DNA of 64,000 nucleotides, taken from Sarcina sp034439435 (GTDB taxonomy: Bacteria; Bacillota; Clostridia; Clostridiales; Clostridiaceae). The position numbers were made by a program, and so were the translations under genes. The DNA is taken from contig NZ_JAPCKJ010000003.1 of assembly GCF_034439435.1 (NCBI RefSeq), forward strand, positions 434,001 to 498,000. Reading direction: 5' to 3'. This document shows positions 27,971 to 36,522 of this stretch, piece after piece (the stretch's first letter is position 1; every line of letters begins with the position of its first letter). Below the pieces are notes generated by a model. That model had not been told where the DNA came from, did no database searches, and saw only the letters and a program-made list of their open reading frames with translations.

Positions 27971-29281
27971 TTAATCTTCTCTTAAAAGATTTATATCTTT
28001 TCCCTCTAGAATCTTATTCATATTTCTTATAGAACACATTTTCCCACACATTGTACAACTATCTTTATGTTCAGGATTCGATTCTTTTCTATACCTAATT
28101 GCTTTTTCACTGTCTATGGCTAAAGAAAACATCTCATCCCAATCTAATCTTTTCCTAGCCTCACTCATTTTATTATCCCTCTCTCTTACTCCTAGGATTC
28201 CTTTTGCTATATCTGCCGCATGTGCTGCTATCTTTGAAGCAACTATTCCCTCCCTTACATCTTCTAAATTAGGAAGTCTTAAATGTTCTGCTGGTGTTAC
28301 ATAGCAAAGAAAATCTGCTCCATAAGAAGCTGCCATAGCTCCTCCTATGGAACTCGTTATATGATCATACCCTGGTGCTATATCAGTTACTATTGGGCCT
28401 AAAACATAAAATGGTGCTCCATGGCATAATTTTTTCTCTAATAAAACATTAGCTTCTATTTCATTCATTGCCATATGCCCAGGTCCCTCTATTATTACTT
28501 GAATATTTCTTTCCCAAGCTCTTTTTGTCAACTCTCCAAGAGTAATTAACTCTTTTATTTGTATAGCATCAGTTGAATCAGCTATTGAACCAGGTCTACA
28601 AGCATCACCTAAACTTAAGGTTAAATCATACTTTTCACATATATCTAATAATCTATCAAAATATTCATAGAAAGGGTTTTCTCTATTATTTAATTCCATC
28701 CATGCAAAAAGGAGAGATCCTCCTCTAGAAACTATATTAGTCAATCTTTTATTTCTTCTAAAAGTTTCAACTGCTTCTCTATTTAATCCAGCATGTATAG
28801 TAACAAAATCTACTCCATCTTTTGCATGTTTCTCTACAACCTCAAAAAATTCATCAATAGTTATATCCTTAAGTTCTTTATCATAGAACCCAACTACATC
28901 ATACATTGGTACAGTTCCTATCATAGCTGTAGATATCTCAACAAGTCTTTTCCTAAAATCATAAGTTTTACCATAGTTACTTAAATCCATTATGGATTCT
29001 GCATTCATTTCTATGGCTTTTTTAACCTTTTCTAACTCTAATTCTATATTGGCATAATCCTTTGAAATTCCTAGATTAACATTTATTTTAGTTCTTAACC
29101 CTTGTCCAACACCTTCTGCACTTATGCTCTTATGTTTTTTATTAGCTGGTATTACAACTTTTCCCTCAGCCATTAAATTCATTAAAGTTTGAACATTAAT
29201 ACCTTCTTTTTCTGCAACCACTTGCATTTCCTTTGTTATTATGCCTCTTTTAGCAGCATCCATTTGAGTTGTGTAATTCAT
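27971..29281 (-). CDS. thiC: phosphomethylpyrimidine synthase
   Basis: Radical SAM enzyme that rearranges AIR, an intermediate of the neighbouring purine pathway, into HMP-P for thiamine. The 436-residue protein lacks the long N-terminal extension of plant and proteobacterial forms. It has the C-terminal iron-sulfur motif CTMCGKMC and core signatures SLGDACRPGS, EGPGHMAMNE and PIVTDIAPGYDHI. The ribosome binding site is AAGGAG. Expression should be shut off by thiamine pyrophosphate through the riboswitch upstream. Confidence 0.97.
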   Translation of the reverse strand: MNYTTQMDAAKRGIITKEMQVVAEKEGINVQTLMNLMAEGKVVIPANKKHKSISAEGVGQGLRTKINVNLGISKDYANIELELEKVKKAIEMNAESIMDLSNYGKTYDFRKRLVEISTAMIGTVPMYDVVGFYDKELKDITIDEFFEVVEKHAKDGVDFVTIHAGLNREAVETFRRNKRLTNIVSRGGSLLFAWMELNNRENPFYEYFDRLLDICEKYDLTLSLGDACRPGSIADSTDAIQIKELITLGELTKRAWERNIQVIIEGPGHMAMNEIEANVLLEKKLCHGAPFYVLGPIVTDIAPGYDHITSSIGGAMAASYGADFLCYVTPAEHLRLPNLEDVREGIVASKIAAHAADIAKGILGVRERDNKMSEARKRLDWDEMFSLAIDSEKAIRYRKESNPEHKDSCTMCGKMCSIRNMNKILEGKDINLLRED

Positions 29282-29346
29282 ATTAGTTCTCCTTATTTTA
29301 ATTTTTTAACTGCGCAGTTAAATTAATATAGGATCCTAGTTTTTTA

Positions 29347-29382
29347 TAAAAAATAAAAGCTTGCCATAAGGCAAGCTTAATA
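29347..29382 (-). terminator. expression-platform terminator of the TPP riboswitch
   Basis: AAGCTTGCC, loop TTAT, GGCAAGCTT followed by TTTATTTTTT on the minus strand, between the riboswitch aptamer and thiC. Confidence 0.85.
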
Positions 29383-29440
29383 AACACTTATATAGATATA
29401 CTTATACAAATTTTTAGCATAAATATAAATAAACAACAGT

Positions 29441-29538
29441 TTATGCTTCCCTACGGTAGTACTAACTACATCAGGTTTTAAGGGTTAGATAGCTATTATC
29501 CTCTCAGCATATAAAATGCACCCCTAGCACTTACGATT
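29441..29538 (-). promoter_or_regulatory. TPP riboswitch (THI element) of thiC
   Basis: On the minus strand the aptamer core reads in order TGCTAGGGGTGC, GCTGAGAGG, AACCCTT, ACCTGATGTAGTTAGTAC and CGTAGGGAAGC, all hallmarks of the TPP-binding THI box. The aptamer is followed by an intrinsic terminator and then thiC, so TPP binding would favour termination. The P3 region (ATAATAGCTATCT) is short. Confidence 0.95.
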
Positions 29539-29678
29539 AAATATTTACTTTTTTTCTAAATTATACTATTAAAATTTTATAATTTCAAGTAAATTTATAA
29601 AAACAAGTAATTATGCACTAAAATTTAGTAATTGTTTAAACTTATTATAGGTTTCATCATCAACTTTTTGCAAGTCAC

Positions 29679-30461
29679 TTATCTAGCTAACCATCCTCCA
29701 TCAACAGCTAAAATATGTCCATCCATATAATCTGATGCTCTACTTGCTAAGAATATTACAGCTCCCATCAAATCAAAAGGCTCTCCCCATCTACCTGCTG
29801 GTATCCTTGATAATATCTCTGAATTTCTACTAGCATTTAAAGTTAATTCTTCTGTATTAGCCGTTTTTATATAGCCTGGTGCAATAGCATTTACATTTAC
29901 TCCAAATTCAGCTAGTTCATTAGCAAAGGATTTTGTTAGTCCTGCTACTGCATGCTTACTTGCAGTATAAGCTGGAACATATTTACCTCCTTGGAATGAA
30001 AGCATTGAAGCTATATTTATTATTTTACCATGTCTATTTTTTACCATAGTTTTTGCTATCTCTTTACTTAAATAATAAACACTATTTAAGTTAACATCTA
30101 AGACGAATTGCCAATCTTCATCAGTATATTCAAATAAACTATTTCTTTTTATGGTACCTGCATTATTAACTAAAATATCTATTTTCCCAAAAAGCTTTTT
30201 ACTCTCTTCAATAACTTTTATAACATCAGTTTTCTCTTCTAAATCAGCTTGAATAAATTCAACCCTTCTTCTTTCTTTTTCTATTAATTTTCTTGTTTCA
30301 TCTAAATCTTTTTCACTATGAACCACTATACACAAATCCGCTCCAGCCTTTGCTAAAGCAACAGAAATAGCCTGTCCTATACCTTTATTTCCACCAGTAA
30401 CCATAGCTACCTTTCCATGTAATGAAAAATAATCCATTGAAAAATCACTTAAACTATTCAC
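29679..30461 (-). CDS. SDR-family oxidoreductase, 2-deoxy-D-gluconate 3-dehydrogenase (KduD)-like
   Basis: Classical short-chain dehydrogenase of 260 residues: cofactor motif TGGNKGIGQA, NNAGTI, and catalytic Ser and Tyr-x3-Lys in IASMLSFQGGKYVPAYTASK. Similarity in layout to KduD and gluconate 5-dehydrogenase (IPAGRWGEPFDLMGAVIFLAS, DGHILAVDGGWLAR) suggests a sugar-acid substrate such as a ketouronate, but no pathway partner is nearby, so the substrate is a guess. The start is GTG with AAAGGGG eight bases upstream. Confidence 0.85.
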   Translation of the reverse strand: MNSLSDFSMDYFSLHGKVAMVTGGNKGIGQAISVALAKAGADLCIVVHSEKDLDETRKLIEKERRRVEFIQADLEEKTDVIKVIEESKKLFGKIDILVNNAGTIKRNSLFEYTDEDWQFVLDVNLNSVYYLSKEIAKTMVKNRHGKIINIASMLSFQGGKYVPAYTASKHAVAGLTKSFANELAEFGVNVNAIAPGYIKTANTEELTLNASRNSEILSRIPAGRWGEPFDLMGAVIFLASRASDYMDGHILAVDGGWLAR

Positions 30462-30564
30462 AATCTCAACCCCTTTGAAAGTTTTAAAACTTATTCATAT
30501 TTTATACTACCTCTTACAGAAAACATTTTCAACTTCTTGTGAATATAATTAAAATTAATAAAAT

Positions 30565-30607
30565 AAAAAAGCTTTAGAATAAGTTGTTATCTCATTCTAA
30601 AACTTTC
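30565..30607 (-). terminator. terminator of the dUTPase-like gene
   Basis: AAGTTTTAGAAT and ATTCTAAAGCTT form a stem with one mismatch, followed by TTTTATTTT on the minus strand. Confidence 0.75.
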
Positions 30608-30669
30608 TTATATTCCGTCTTTTTAATATATTATAATTTAAATCTTATCTACAAATTAATCAAAAATAT

Positions 30670-31320
30670 TTAGAAACCTGTGTGACCAAATCCGCCACCT
30701 CTATTTACACTTTTGAATTTTGAAACATCATCAGTTTCTATAAAGTTAGCCTTATAATATTTAGCTAAAACCATTTGGGCAATTCTATTTCCTTTTTTTA
30801 TATATATACTTCCATATGGATTTCCATTCTTATCTAAATAAATATATGTTTTTAATAACTTTTTATAAGCTCTCTTTCCTTCTTCTTCATAAGAACTTAA
30901 ATCATGTCCTTTCGACTCTAAATATTCACTTAATCTTACCTCTGTATAATTATTTTTTAAGTCATCTAATATACTTATATCATTAGCTATTTCATAAGGA
31001 AGATTAGCTATATTATAATTATTCTCTAAAATTACTGATATATTGCTAACTGAATCAGCATCAATAGTTCCTATTGAGTTTGAAATTTTCAGATTTGTTC
31101 TTAAAGAAAGTCCACTTCTAGCTCTAATTTGAAGTTCCATATTATCAGGAATTGCAAACTTTAAATCTAATGGAATTGCCACTTTTTCAAAAGGTCTTAT
31201 AACCATATCTTTAGCTGCAAAAACATCTGCTCCAGCGGCTAATGGTGTCTCATATTTAGGAGTCTCTCCACCATTTTGATATTCAATATAAACATCTCTA
31301 ATTCTTTGTTCACCAGCCAT
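30670..31320 (-). CDS. dUTPase-like protein with an insertion and altered motif 3
   Basis: Resembles trimeric dUTP pyrophosphatase, which hydrolyses dUTP to dUMP. The 216-residue protein has motif 1 (AAGADVFAA), motif 2 (ARSGLS), motif 4 (GNRIAQMVL, starting at Gly177) and a C-terminal motif 5 arm (RGGGFGHTGF). Motif 3 reads GTIDADSVSNISV at 84-96: the usual Tyr after the catalytic Asp region is Ser90 and RGEI is lost. Between motifs 3 and 4 there is a charged, mostly helical insertion (about 101-170), some 55 residues longer than usual. It may have changed specificity, for example towards another deoxynucleotide. The start at 31320 has GGAGGTGAG; the frame's earlier ATG overlaps that site. 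Confidence 0.8.
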   Translation of the reverse strand: MAGEQRIRDVYIEYQNGGETPKYETPLAAGADVFAAKDMVIRPFEKVAIPLDLKFAIPDNMELQIRARSGLSLRTNLKISNSIGTIDADSVSNISVILENNYNIANLPYEIANDISILDDLKNNYTEVRLSEYLESKGHDLSSYEEEGKRAYKKLLKTYIYLDKNGNPYGSIYIKKGNRIAQMVLAKYYKANFIETDDVSKFKSVNRGGGFGHTGF

Positions 31321-31559
31321 TAAACTCACCTCCATCTTTAGTAAAAGTATATTTTACTTTCTATATATTCACAAACACTTAAATTCTTTAAATTCTCAAA
31401 GCAGAGGCTTTTTATTAACATTTTATTAATATATTTTCCTTTAGCTTACATTTGCAACATTTTACTTATATTAATTCATAATTAACTATAAATTTTTAAA
31501 TATATACTTTATCTTAAGTGAATAAAAATAGTATTTTTTATTACTTTCATCTTAATATA

Positions 31560-31606
31560 CAAAATAAAAGAGAACAGACTTTAAATTAATTCTGCTCTTC
31601 TATCTT
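31560..31606 (-). terminator. terminator of the 101-residue membrane protein gene
   Basis: AAGAGCAGA and TCTGTTCTCTTTT flank a 15-base loop; U-rich on the minus strand. Confidence 0.65.
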
Positions 31607-31619
31607 GTAATATTTAATT

Positions 31620-31925
31620 TTAAAAATTATTTCTATTTGAATTATAGATACCAATTCCAGCAATCGCTCCTATTATACCAATAATTATTAATCCAGATAT
31701 TTTAAATACATAGGCTCCTAAGTAATAAACAACTACAATCAATATAAGAGCTATAATAACATGAACAATCCATTCTCTCTTAGGATTCATTTTAAAAGCT
31801 CCAAAAATTTTGTCTGATAATTTATATTTTTTATCAATAAATCCATATATAACTGCAAAAAAAATTGCTGACACAACAAATACCAATGCTTCTAATATGT
31901 TTTGTATTAAAAGAATTTTATCCAT
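31620..31925 (-). CDS. small membrane protein, function unknown
   Basis: A 101-residue protein with three hydrophobic segments: about 8-27, 52-71 and 74-93 (VHVIIALILIVVVYYLGAYV then ISGLIIIGIIGAIAGIGIY), with a basic cytoplasmic loop NPKREW between the first two. I do not recognise the family. It stands alone between two terminators with a modest ribosome binding site (AAAGGAACGAG). Confidence 0.7.
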   Translation of the reverse strand: MDKILLIQNILEALVFVVSAIFFAVIYGFIDKKYKLSDKIFGAFKMNPKREWIVHVIIALILIVVVYYLGAYVFKISGLIIIGIIGAIAGIGIYNSNRNNF

Positions 31926-32069
31926 ACTCTCGTTCCTTTCAATTGATCTTTAATAGCTATATTATACCATTTAACACAACTTTAAGTGAACTCTACTATG
32001 ATTAAAAATTAAATAACTAATTAAATATCTAATTTATTTTTTAGTTGAATACTCAATTTTTATATAAAA

Positions 32070-32120
32070 TAATAAAAAGTTAAATAGATTAAAGTTCTTA
32101 TATCTACTTAACTTTTTTAA
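32070..32120. terminator. terminator of the DUF4184-like gene
   Basis: AAAAGTTAAATAGAT and ATCTACTTAACTTTTTT form a hairpin with one mismatch; A- and T-tracts on both sides make it bidirectional. Confidence 0.75.
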
Positions 32121-32138
32121 TAATAAATGATATATAAT

Positions 32139-32873
32139 TTAATTTTTAAATGTAGCAATAATAATCCCGATGAAAATTCCATTTATAATTGCTATTACTA
32201 AATTGCCTATTCCATAACTCATATTGAAATATTTAAAGACTACATAACTTAAAAATAAAACTAGCACAGTAACACAAATCACTATTAAATCATAAATTAA
32301 TTTTTCCTTAAAACTTTTATGCCCCCATAAAATTCTATTTCTATTATCTCTAATTTCATAAAGAAACCATAAAACTATAATTATTCCAATTAAAGTGCTT
32401 CCATGTTGTAATAAACTATATCCATAAACATTATAATCTCCTAAAGTTAACACCTTTTTTTGAAGAAAAGAAATATGTTCAACAAAAAAACCTGTTTTAT
32501 GAGTAAAAGCATCCCATATTATATGAGTTACCATTCCTAATAAAGCTGAATATATAAAAACAAGCCCCTCTTTCCAAGAATGTAAACCAAATTGTTCTGT
32601 TCTCAAGTATCCATACCATCCATCAAATGGTCTTGGTAAATGACTTATTAATGGGCTCTTTATAAAATTTTGAAAAAAATAAGCTAATAAAATACATAGG
32701 GGTAAATTTAATATAAAAAAGCCTAAAATCTCATGTCCTAAATTACCATAAGGTCTAAAATTTAAAAAGTATAAAAAATCAGGTGCCATACTCCCTAAAA
32801 CTAAAGCTGTAAAATTAAATCTCTTATTTTTCAAGCAAAGCACAGCTGCTGGATGTGCCAGCGTAAAAGGCAT
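32139..32873 (-). CDS. DUF4184-family membrane protein
   Basis: A 244-residue membrane protein beginning MPFTLAHPAAVLCLKNKRFN, with LGSMAPDFLYF, HIIWDAFTH and five or six hydrophobic helices. The histidine and aspartate pattern in the first helices recalls the membrane-bound metal-dependent hydrolases (YdjM-like/DUF457), and DUF4184 members share this start. Enzymatic function is not established. A GAGGGGGG ribosome binding site sets the start. The 479 bases upstream (32874-33352) hold no gene I can support. Confidence 0.8.
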   Translation of the reverse strand: MPFTLAHPAAVLCLKNKRFNFTALVLGSMAPDFLYFLNFRPYGNLGHEILGFFILNLPLCILLAYFFQNFIKSPLISHLPRPFDGWYGYLRTEQFGLHSWKEGLVFIYSALLGMVTHIIWDAFTHKTGFFVEHISFLQKKVLTLGDYNVYGYSLLQHGSTLIGIIIVLWFLYEIRDNRNRILWGHKSFKEKLIYDLIVICVTVLVLFLSYVVFKYFNMSYGIGNLVIAIINGIFIGIIIATFKN

Positions 32874-33352
32874 ACCTAGTCCCCCCTCATATGTTAAATG
32901 TTATCCTATTATAACACATAAAGAGTGTCCTAAAAATGATTAATAATTTGCTTTCAATCTATTAATATCCAATTGAATTGTTTTTATACTTATTTTAAAA
33001 CTGCCTCCTTCTTCCTAAACACATAATAATATCTATAGCTATTATAATTATAAAAAATCAAATTCTATATACTAATTCCTTTGATTAAATCATTAAAAAG
33101 AAAAATATAACATTAGAAGGTAACAGAATCAATTCTTTTTCTCTAGTCAATTTCATTTTTAATTTAGACTATGTTTTAAATGAATCTTAATATGTGATAC
33201 CTCTCTGAAAATAGGTTATAAGTAAAGAACATGGGTATTATGTAACGAAAGACTAAATAATATTTTAACATGAAAATTTATGATATACTTAAGTGAAAAA
33301 TATGATGATAATCCGAAGCATTAAAACTAAAATTTAGAAAGGTGGAATTAAG

Positions 33353-33544
33353 ATGTTAAATAAAATAAAATCATATTATCAATATGATGAAGAGGAAAAT
33401 AATGAGCAATTCCTAAGGAACTTTGAATATAAAGGAGACGAAATATTCGCCTGTGACACTTGCGAAACTGAAATATCAGAAGAGGAATATAAGCGTAATA
33501 ACGGTACATGTGATAAGTGTAACGCTGATATCTATGAATATTAG
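33353..33544 (+). CDS. small zinc-ribbon-like acidic protein
   Basis: A 63-residue, strongly acidic protein whose C-terminal half carries CDTCETEI and CDKCNADI, two CxxC pairs 17 residues apart that could hold one zinc or iron. GAAAGGTGGAATTAAG before the ATG is a good ribosome binding site. It is the only plus-strand gene in this stretch. Function is unknown; a redox or nucleic-acid role would be a guess. Confidence 0.75.
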   Translation: MLNKIKSYYQYDEEENNEQFLRNFEYKGDEIFACDTCETEISEEEYKRNNGTCDKCNADIYEY

Positions 33545-33570
33545 TTACTTTACATTCCAATCAAATTACC

Positions 33571-33642
33571 TGTTAAAAAGATTTAAAGGCAGTCCAATGG
33601 ACTCCCTTTAGTTTATGTATAACATTAGTTTAAAACAGAGCC
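33571..33642. other. short palindrome and remnant of the dispersed repeat end
   Basis: AAAGGCAGTCC and GGACTCCCTTT pair around AAT, a possible weak terminator for the zinc-ribbon gene. At 33622-33641, TTAGTTTAAAACAGAGCC is nearly the reverse complement of the left end of repeat copy E (GACTCTGTTTTAAACTAG). Confidence 0.45.
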
Positions 33643-34758
33643 TTAATTTAAAACGCCTATAATTTCTTCACCATATTTATTAACTTTTACTTTACCAAAG
33701 CCCCTAACTTTTAAAAGTTCCTCCTTAGTTTTTGGCATTTTATTCAAAATATCTTCTAGTGTTTCATCATTAAAAATATAATATGCTGGTAATTTTTCTT
33801 TTATTGCAAAGGAAATTCTAACTTTCTTAAGCTTATTTTTTAATTCCTCGTTATTGTTATGTTCGATTATATCTTTGCTTTTTAAATTATTTTCTTTTTT
33901 AAAATAATCATCATCTTCTTCAAGATACTCCTTAATAAATTGATTTTTATTATTACTTTCTAATTTTTCTTCTAAACCTTCTTTTTCAATAAAATCAACT
34001 TCACTTAAAGAATATTTTTTATAATAATCAAACTTAATAGGTTTATTGTTTTCAACTAGAAAGTTTCCTATTGAATACATAAGCTCATCAAAATTTATAC
34101 CATCCTTTAATTTTTTATGATACTGAAGTTTTGAATTTATAAAAGATGTTAACTGATCATATTTTATTATTTGAGATTTTATTTCTTTTGGCGCCTTATA
34201 TTTATTTATAACACTTTTTGAATTTGCAATAACTACACATGAATAAACTGGCACTTTTTTAATTATTTTATTTTTCTTTAAGTATTCAGTTAATATTCTA
34301 ACATGTCTTTCATTTTGTGCTACTGGACTATATATTCCCTCTTTTTTATAAACTTTTCCTGTTTTATTTTTAAAGTATCTTATAAACTCTCCTGATTCAT
34401 TTATACTTATATCTCCAGTTAATTTTTTAGTTTCTAGAACTAAAATAAAACTTTTAGTTATTAGGACATAATCCATTTGAGCTACTGCTTCTCCGTCTTC
34501 TATCCTAATATCATGCAAAGCTAACATAGGGATAAAGGAATTTTTTATTTCATAACTAACATTTTTCTCTCCCTCTATTCCATAGTTTAAATGCATAATA
34601 TCTCTATCTATAAAATTCTTTTTTTCACTTTTCACTTTACAACTTAACTCTTTTAAGTCTTCTAATTGTCTATTGTATTCACTAAATTCCTTAAGCCATA
34701 TAGGACCTTTTATAGATGAAATTCCCAAAAAAGTTCCTTCAACATAAGCAACCCTCAT
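33643..34758 (-). CDS. NERD nuclease-domain protein with C-terminal HRDC domain
   Basis: A 371-residue protein. Residues about 50-175 match the NERD (nuclease-related) pattern, with GEKNVSYEIK, IRIEDGEAVAQMDYVLITKS and FILVLETKKLTG, giving the D-(x)-E-x-K restriction-like residues. A charged linker follows, then a C-terminal HRDC-like helical domain (about 300-371: ISFAIKEKLPAYYIFND, MPKTKEELLKVRGFG). NERD plus HRDC proteins occur in Firmicutes and are thought to act on DNA; the substrate is unknown. The ATG has only a weak TTAGG site. Not coupled to neighbours. Confidence 0.85.
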   Translation of the reverse strand: MRVAYVEGTFLGISSIKGPIWLKEFSEYNRQLEDLKELSCKVKSEKKNFIDRDIMHLNYGIEGEKNVSYEIKNSFIPMLALHDIRIEDGEAVAQMDYVLITKSFILVLETKKLTGDISINESGEFIRYFKNKTGKVYKKEGIYSPVAQNERHVRILTEYLKKNKIIKKVPVYSCVVIANSKSVINKYKAPKEIKSQIIKYDQLTSFINSKLQYHKKLKDGINFDELMYSIGNFLVENNKPIKFDYYKKYSLSEVDFIEKEGLEEKLESNNKNQFIKEYLEEDDDYFKKENNLKSKDIIEHNNNEELKNKLKKVRISFAIKEKLPAYYIFNDETLEDILNKMPKTKEELLKVRGFGKVKVNKYGEEIIGVLN

Positions 34759-34825
34759 CCTAATTGTTCATTCATATTGTAGCATATTTTGTAATATTTT
34801 GTTAATATTTCATTATTTATCTAAA

Positions 34826-34870
34826 TAAAAAGTGTTAGATATATTTTAATAACAAATACATCTAACACTC
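34826..34870 (-). terminator. terminator of birA
   Basis: GTGTTAGATG and ATCTAACAC form a stem with further AT pairs, followed by TTTTTATTT on the minus strand. Confidence 0.8.
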
Positions 34871-34933
34871 AAAAAATTTTTCATATAAATGAATTAAGTT
34901 TTTAACTTTTTTTAATTCTACAATCAACTGCAA

Positions 34934-35920
34934 TTATTTTTTACAAGTCTTGATTGATATTTCTCCTGAATTTAAGCAGTCTAATTCACCATTTTTATAC
35001 TGAACAACTAAAGCACCTTCATTACTAATATCAATAGCCTTGGCCTTATTTAACCTGTTATTCTTTAAGAAACTTACTTCTTTTCCTAAGACAAAAGATA
35101 AAACCTTATACTCTTCCATTATACTTTTATCCTCTAAATTATCACACATGTAAAGAAGCTCATTTAATATTTCAGCAACTAACTGATTTCTTGTAATATT
35201 AGGCTCTTCTCCCTTAAATATAGATCCTGCAACATCTTTAATATCATCTGGAAAATCAGCTTCCTTGGTTTTAAAATTTATTCCTATTCCAACAACAACA
35301 TTCTCAACTCTTCCACTTTCAAAATTACCAGTTGCCTCTGTTAATATTCCACAAATCTTTTTCCCATCTAGGAATATATCATTAACCCATTTTATCTTTG
35401 GTCTCTTATTTGTTAGATTTTCTATTGCTCTACAAACTGACACAGCTGCAGAGGTTGTTATATGTATAGCCTTTGAGAGTTCTATATTAGGTCTTAAAAT
35501 AACACTCATATATATACCCTTATTAGATGGTGAGAAAAACTTTCTTTGAAATCTTCCTCTTCCTGCTGTTTGTTCTTCTGAAATTAAAACTGTTCCATGA
35601 GGTATGTCATCATCCATTAAAATTTTTTTAGCCTCTTGGTTAGTTGAATCTATAGTTTTATATACTCTTATATAATTTTCATTATATTTGGGGTTTAAAA
35701 AAATCTTTATTCCCTCTACTGACAATAAATCATTATCCTTAGTTAATTGATATCCTCTATTAGTTACAGCAGTAATATTATATCCTTCTCCTCTTAAAGC
35801 GTTTATGGCCTTCCATACAGCTGCGCGAGAAACTGATAAATATTTAGCTAGCTCCTCTCCTGATATGCTAGTCTCCCTATTTTCTTCTAGAATCTTTAAT
35901 ACTGACTCTTTAACTGACAC
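34934..35920 (-). CDS. birA: biotin-[acetyl-CoA-carboxylase] ligase / biotin repressor
   Basis: Attaches biotin to carrier proteins through biotinyl-AMP, and in the bifunctional form represses biotin genes. The 328-residue protein has an N-terminal winged helix (about 1-60: SGEELAKYLSVSRAAVWKAI), the biotin-binding loop GRGRFQRKFFSPSNKGIY, KWVNDIFLDGKKICGIL and a C-terminal SH3-like domain. The DNA-binding domain argues for the repressor-type enzyme. The start is a GTG preceded by AGGCAGGC-like purine-rich sequence, less certain than the domain assignment. Confidence 0.93.
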   Translation of the reverse strand: MSVKESVLKILEENRETSISGEELAKYLSVSRAAVWKAINALRGEGYNITAVTNRGYQLTKDNDLLSVEGIKIFLNPKYNENYIRVYKTIDSTNQEAKKILMDDDIPHGTVLISEEQTAGRGRFQRKFFSPSNKGIYMSVILRPNIELSKAIHITTSAAVSVCRAIENLTNKRPKIKWVNDIFLDGKKICGILTEATGNFESGRVENVVVGIGINFKTKEADFPDDIKDVAGSIFKGEEPNITRNQLVAEILNELLYMCDNLEDKSIMEEYKVLSFVLGKEVSFLKNNRLNKAKAIDISNEGALVVQYKNGELDCLNSGEISIKTCKK

Positions 35921-36149
35921 TAAGCCTGCCTCCTGTTTCTATTTAAAAATTAATTTTTCCTGTAATAAATTTTTCACTAAATTTATTCTTATATATTCAA
36001 AGAAAATCTTTATTTTATAAAAGATTGATAATACTAACTCTCTTTATTACTAATTAATACTTACCTTGATTATATTTTTTATACTCTCTATTGGCAACCT
36101 TTTTAATAATTAAAGTCTACAATTCTAATTAATCCTTGTTAAAAATTAG

Positions 36150-36272
36150 GAAGCACATTTTCGCTTTACTCAAATGTATAAGTTCAAAATACAAAATTAA
36201 AAATTTTGATTTTCACTTAAAATTATGTAGGTCTAAAGGGCTAGCTAAAAATCAACATTCACCTAAAACATA
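36150..36272. repeat. palindromic dispersed repeat, copy D (right half)
   Basis: ATAAGTTCAAAATACAAAAT, AAAAATTTTGATTTTCACTT and GGTCTAAAGGGCTAGCTAAA, then ATCAACATTCACCTAAAACA, match the right half of copy A in order. The left arm is missing, so this is a truncated copy. Confidence 0.7.
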
Positions 36273-36282
36273 TAAAAAAAGA

Positions 36283-36518
36283 CCTTATAAAGTTGTAAAC
36301 ATGAGAAACTATATTAAATCTTAAGAACATATATTTAAGATTTATACTTTAAGTAATCATAAATCTAAGTCCCTAAATCAACTTAAGTCTTCTAAAATCA
36401 AAGAAGTTTTAAGTTTTAGGGCCCTAGAAAGTAATCCTAATCAAATTTAAATCTTAGTATAAATATCTTAGTCCTAAATAATATAATTTTCTTTTACACT
36501 TTAATAGGTCTTTAAATC
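36283..36518. repeat. 236-base composite long-hairpin element downstream of the subtilase
   Basis: The ends AAAGACCTTATAAAGTTGTA and TTTACACTTTAATAGGTCTT are complementary over about 22 bases. Inside, TAAGTCCCTAAATCAACTTA pairs with TTAAGTTTTAGGGCCCTA, and TTAAATCTTAAG pairs with a TTTAAGATTTA segment. The whole forms nested stems. It is not the same sequence as the dispersed repeat next to it. The end lies just past the subtilase stop, so the element may act as that gene's 3' structure. Confidence 0.6.
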
Positions 36519-36522
36519 TTTT

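Noticed and set aside
33348..33611. Two ORFs overlapping the zinc-ribbon gene
   Set aside because: One is antisense and one in another frame; only the frame at 33353 has a ribosome binding site and paired CxxC motifs.
36136..36324. 62-codon ORF between birA and the subtilase
   Set aside because: It runs through repeat copy D and the end of the hairpin element and has no ribosome binding site.
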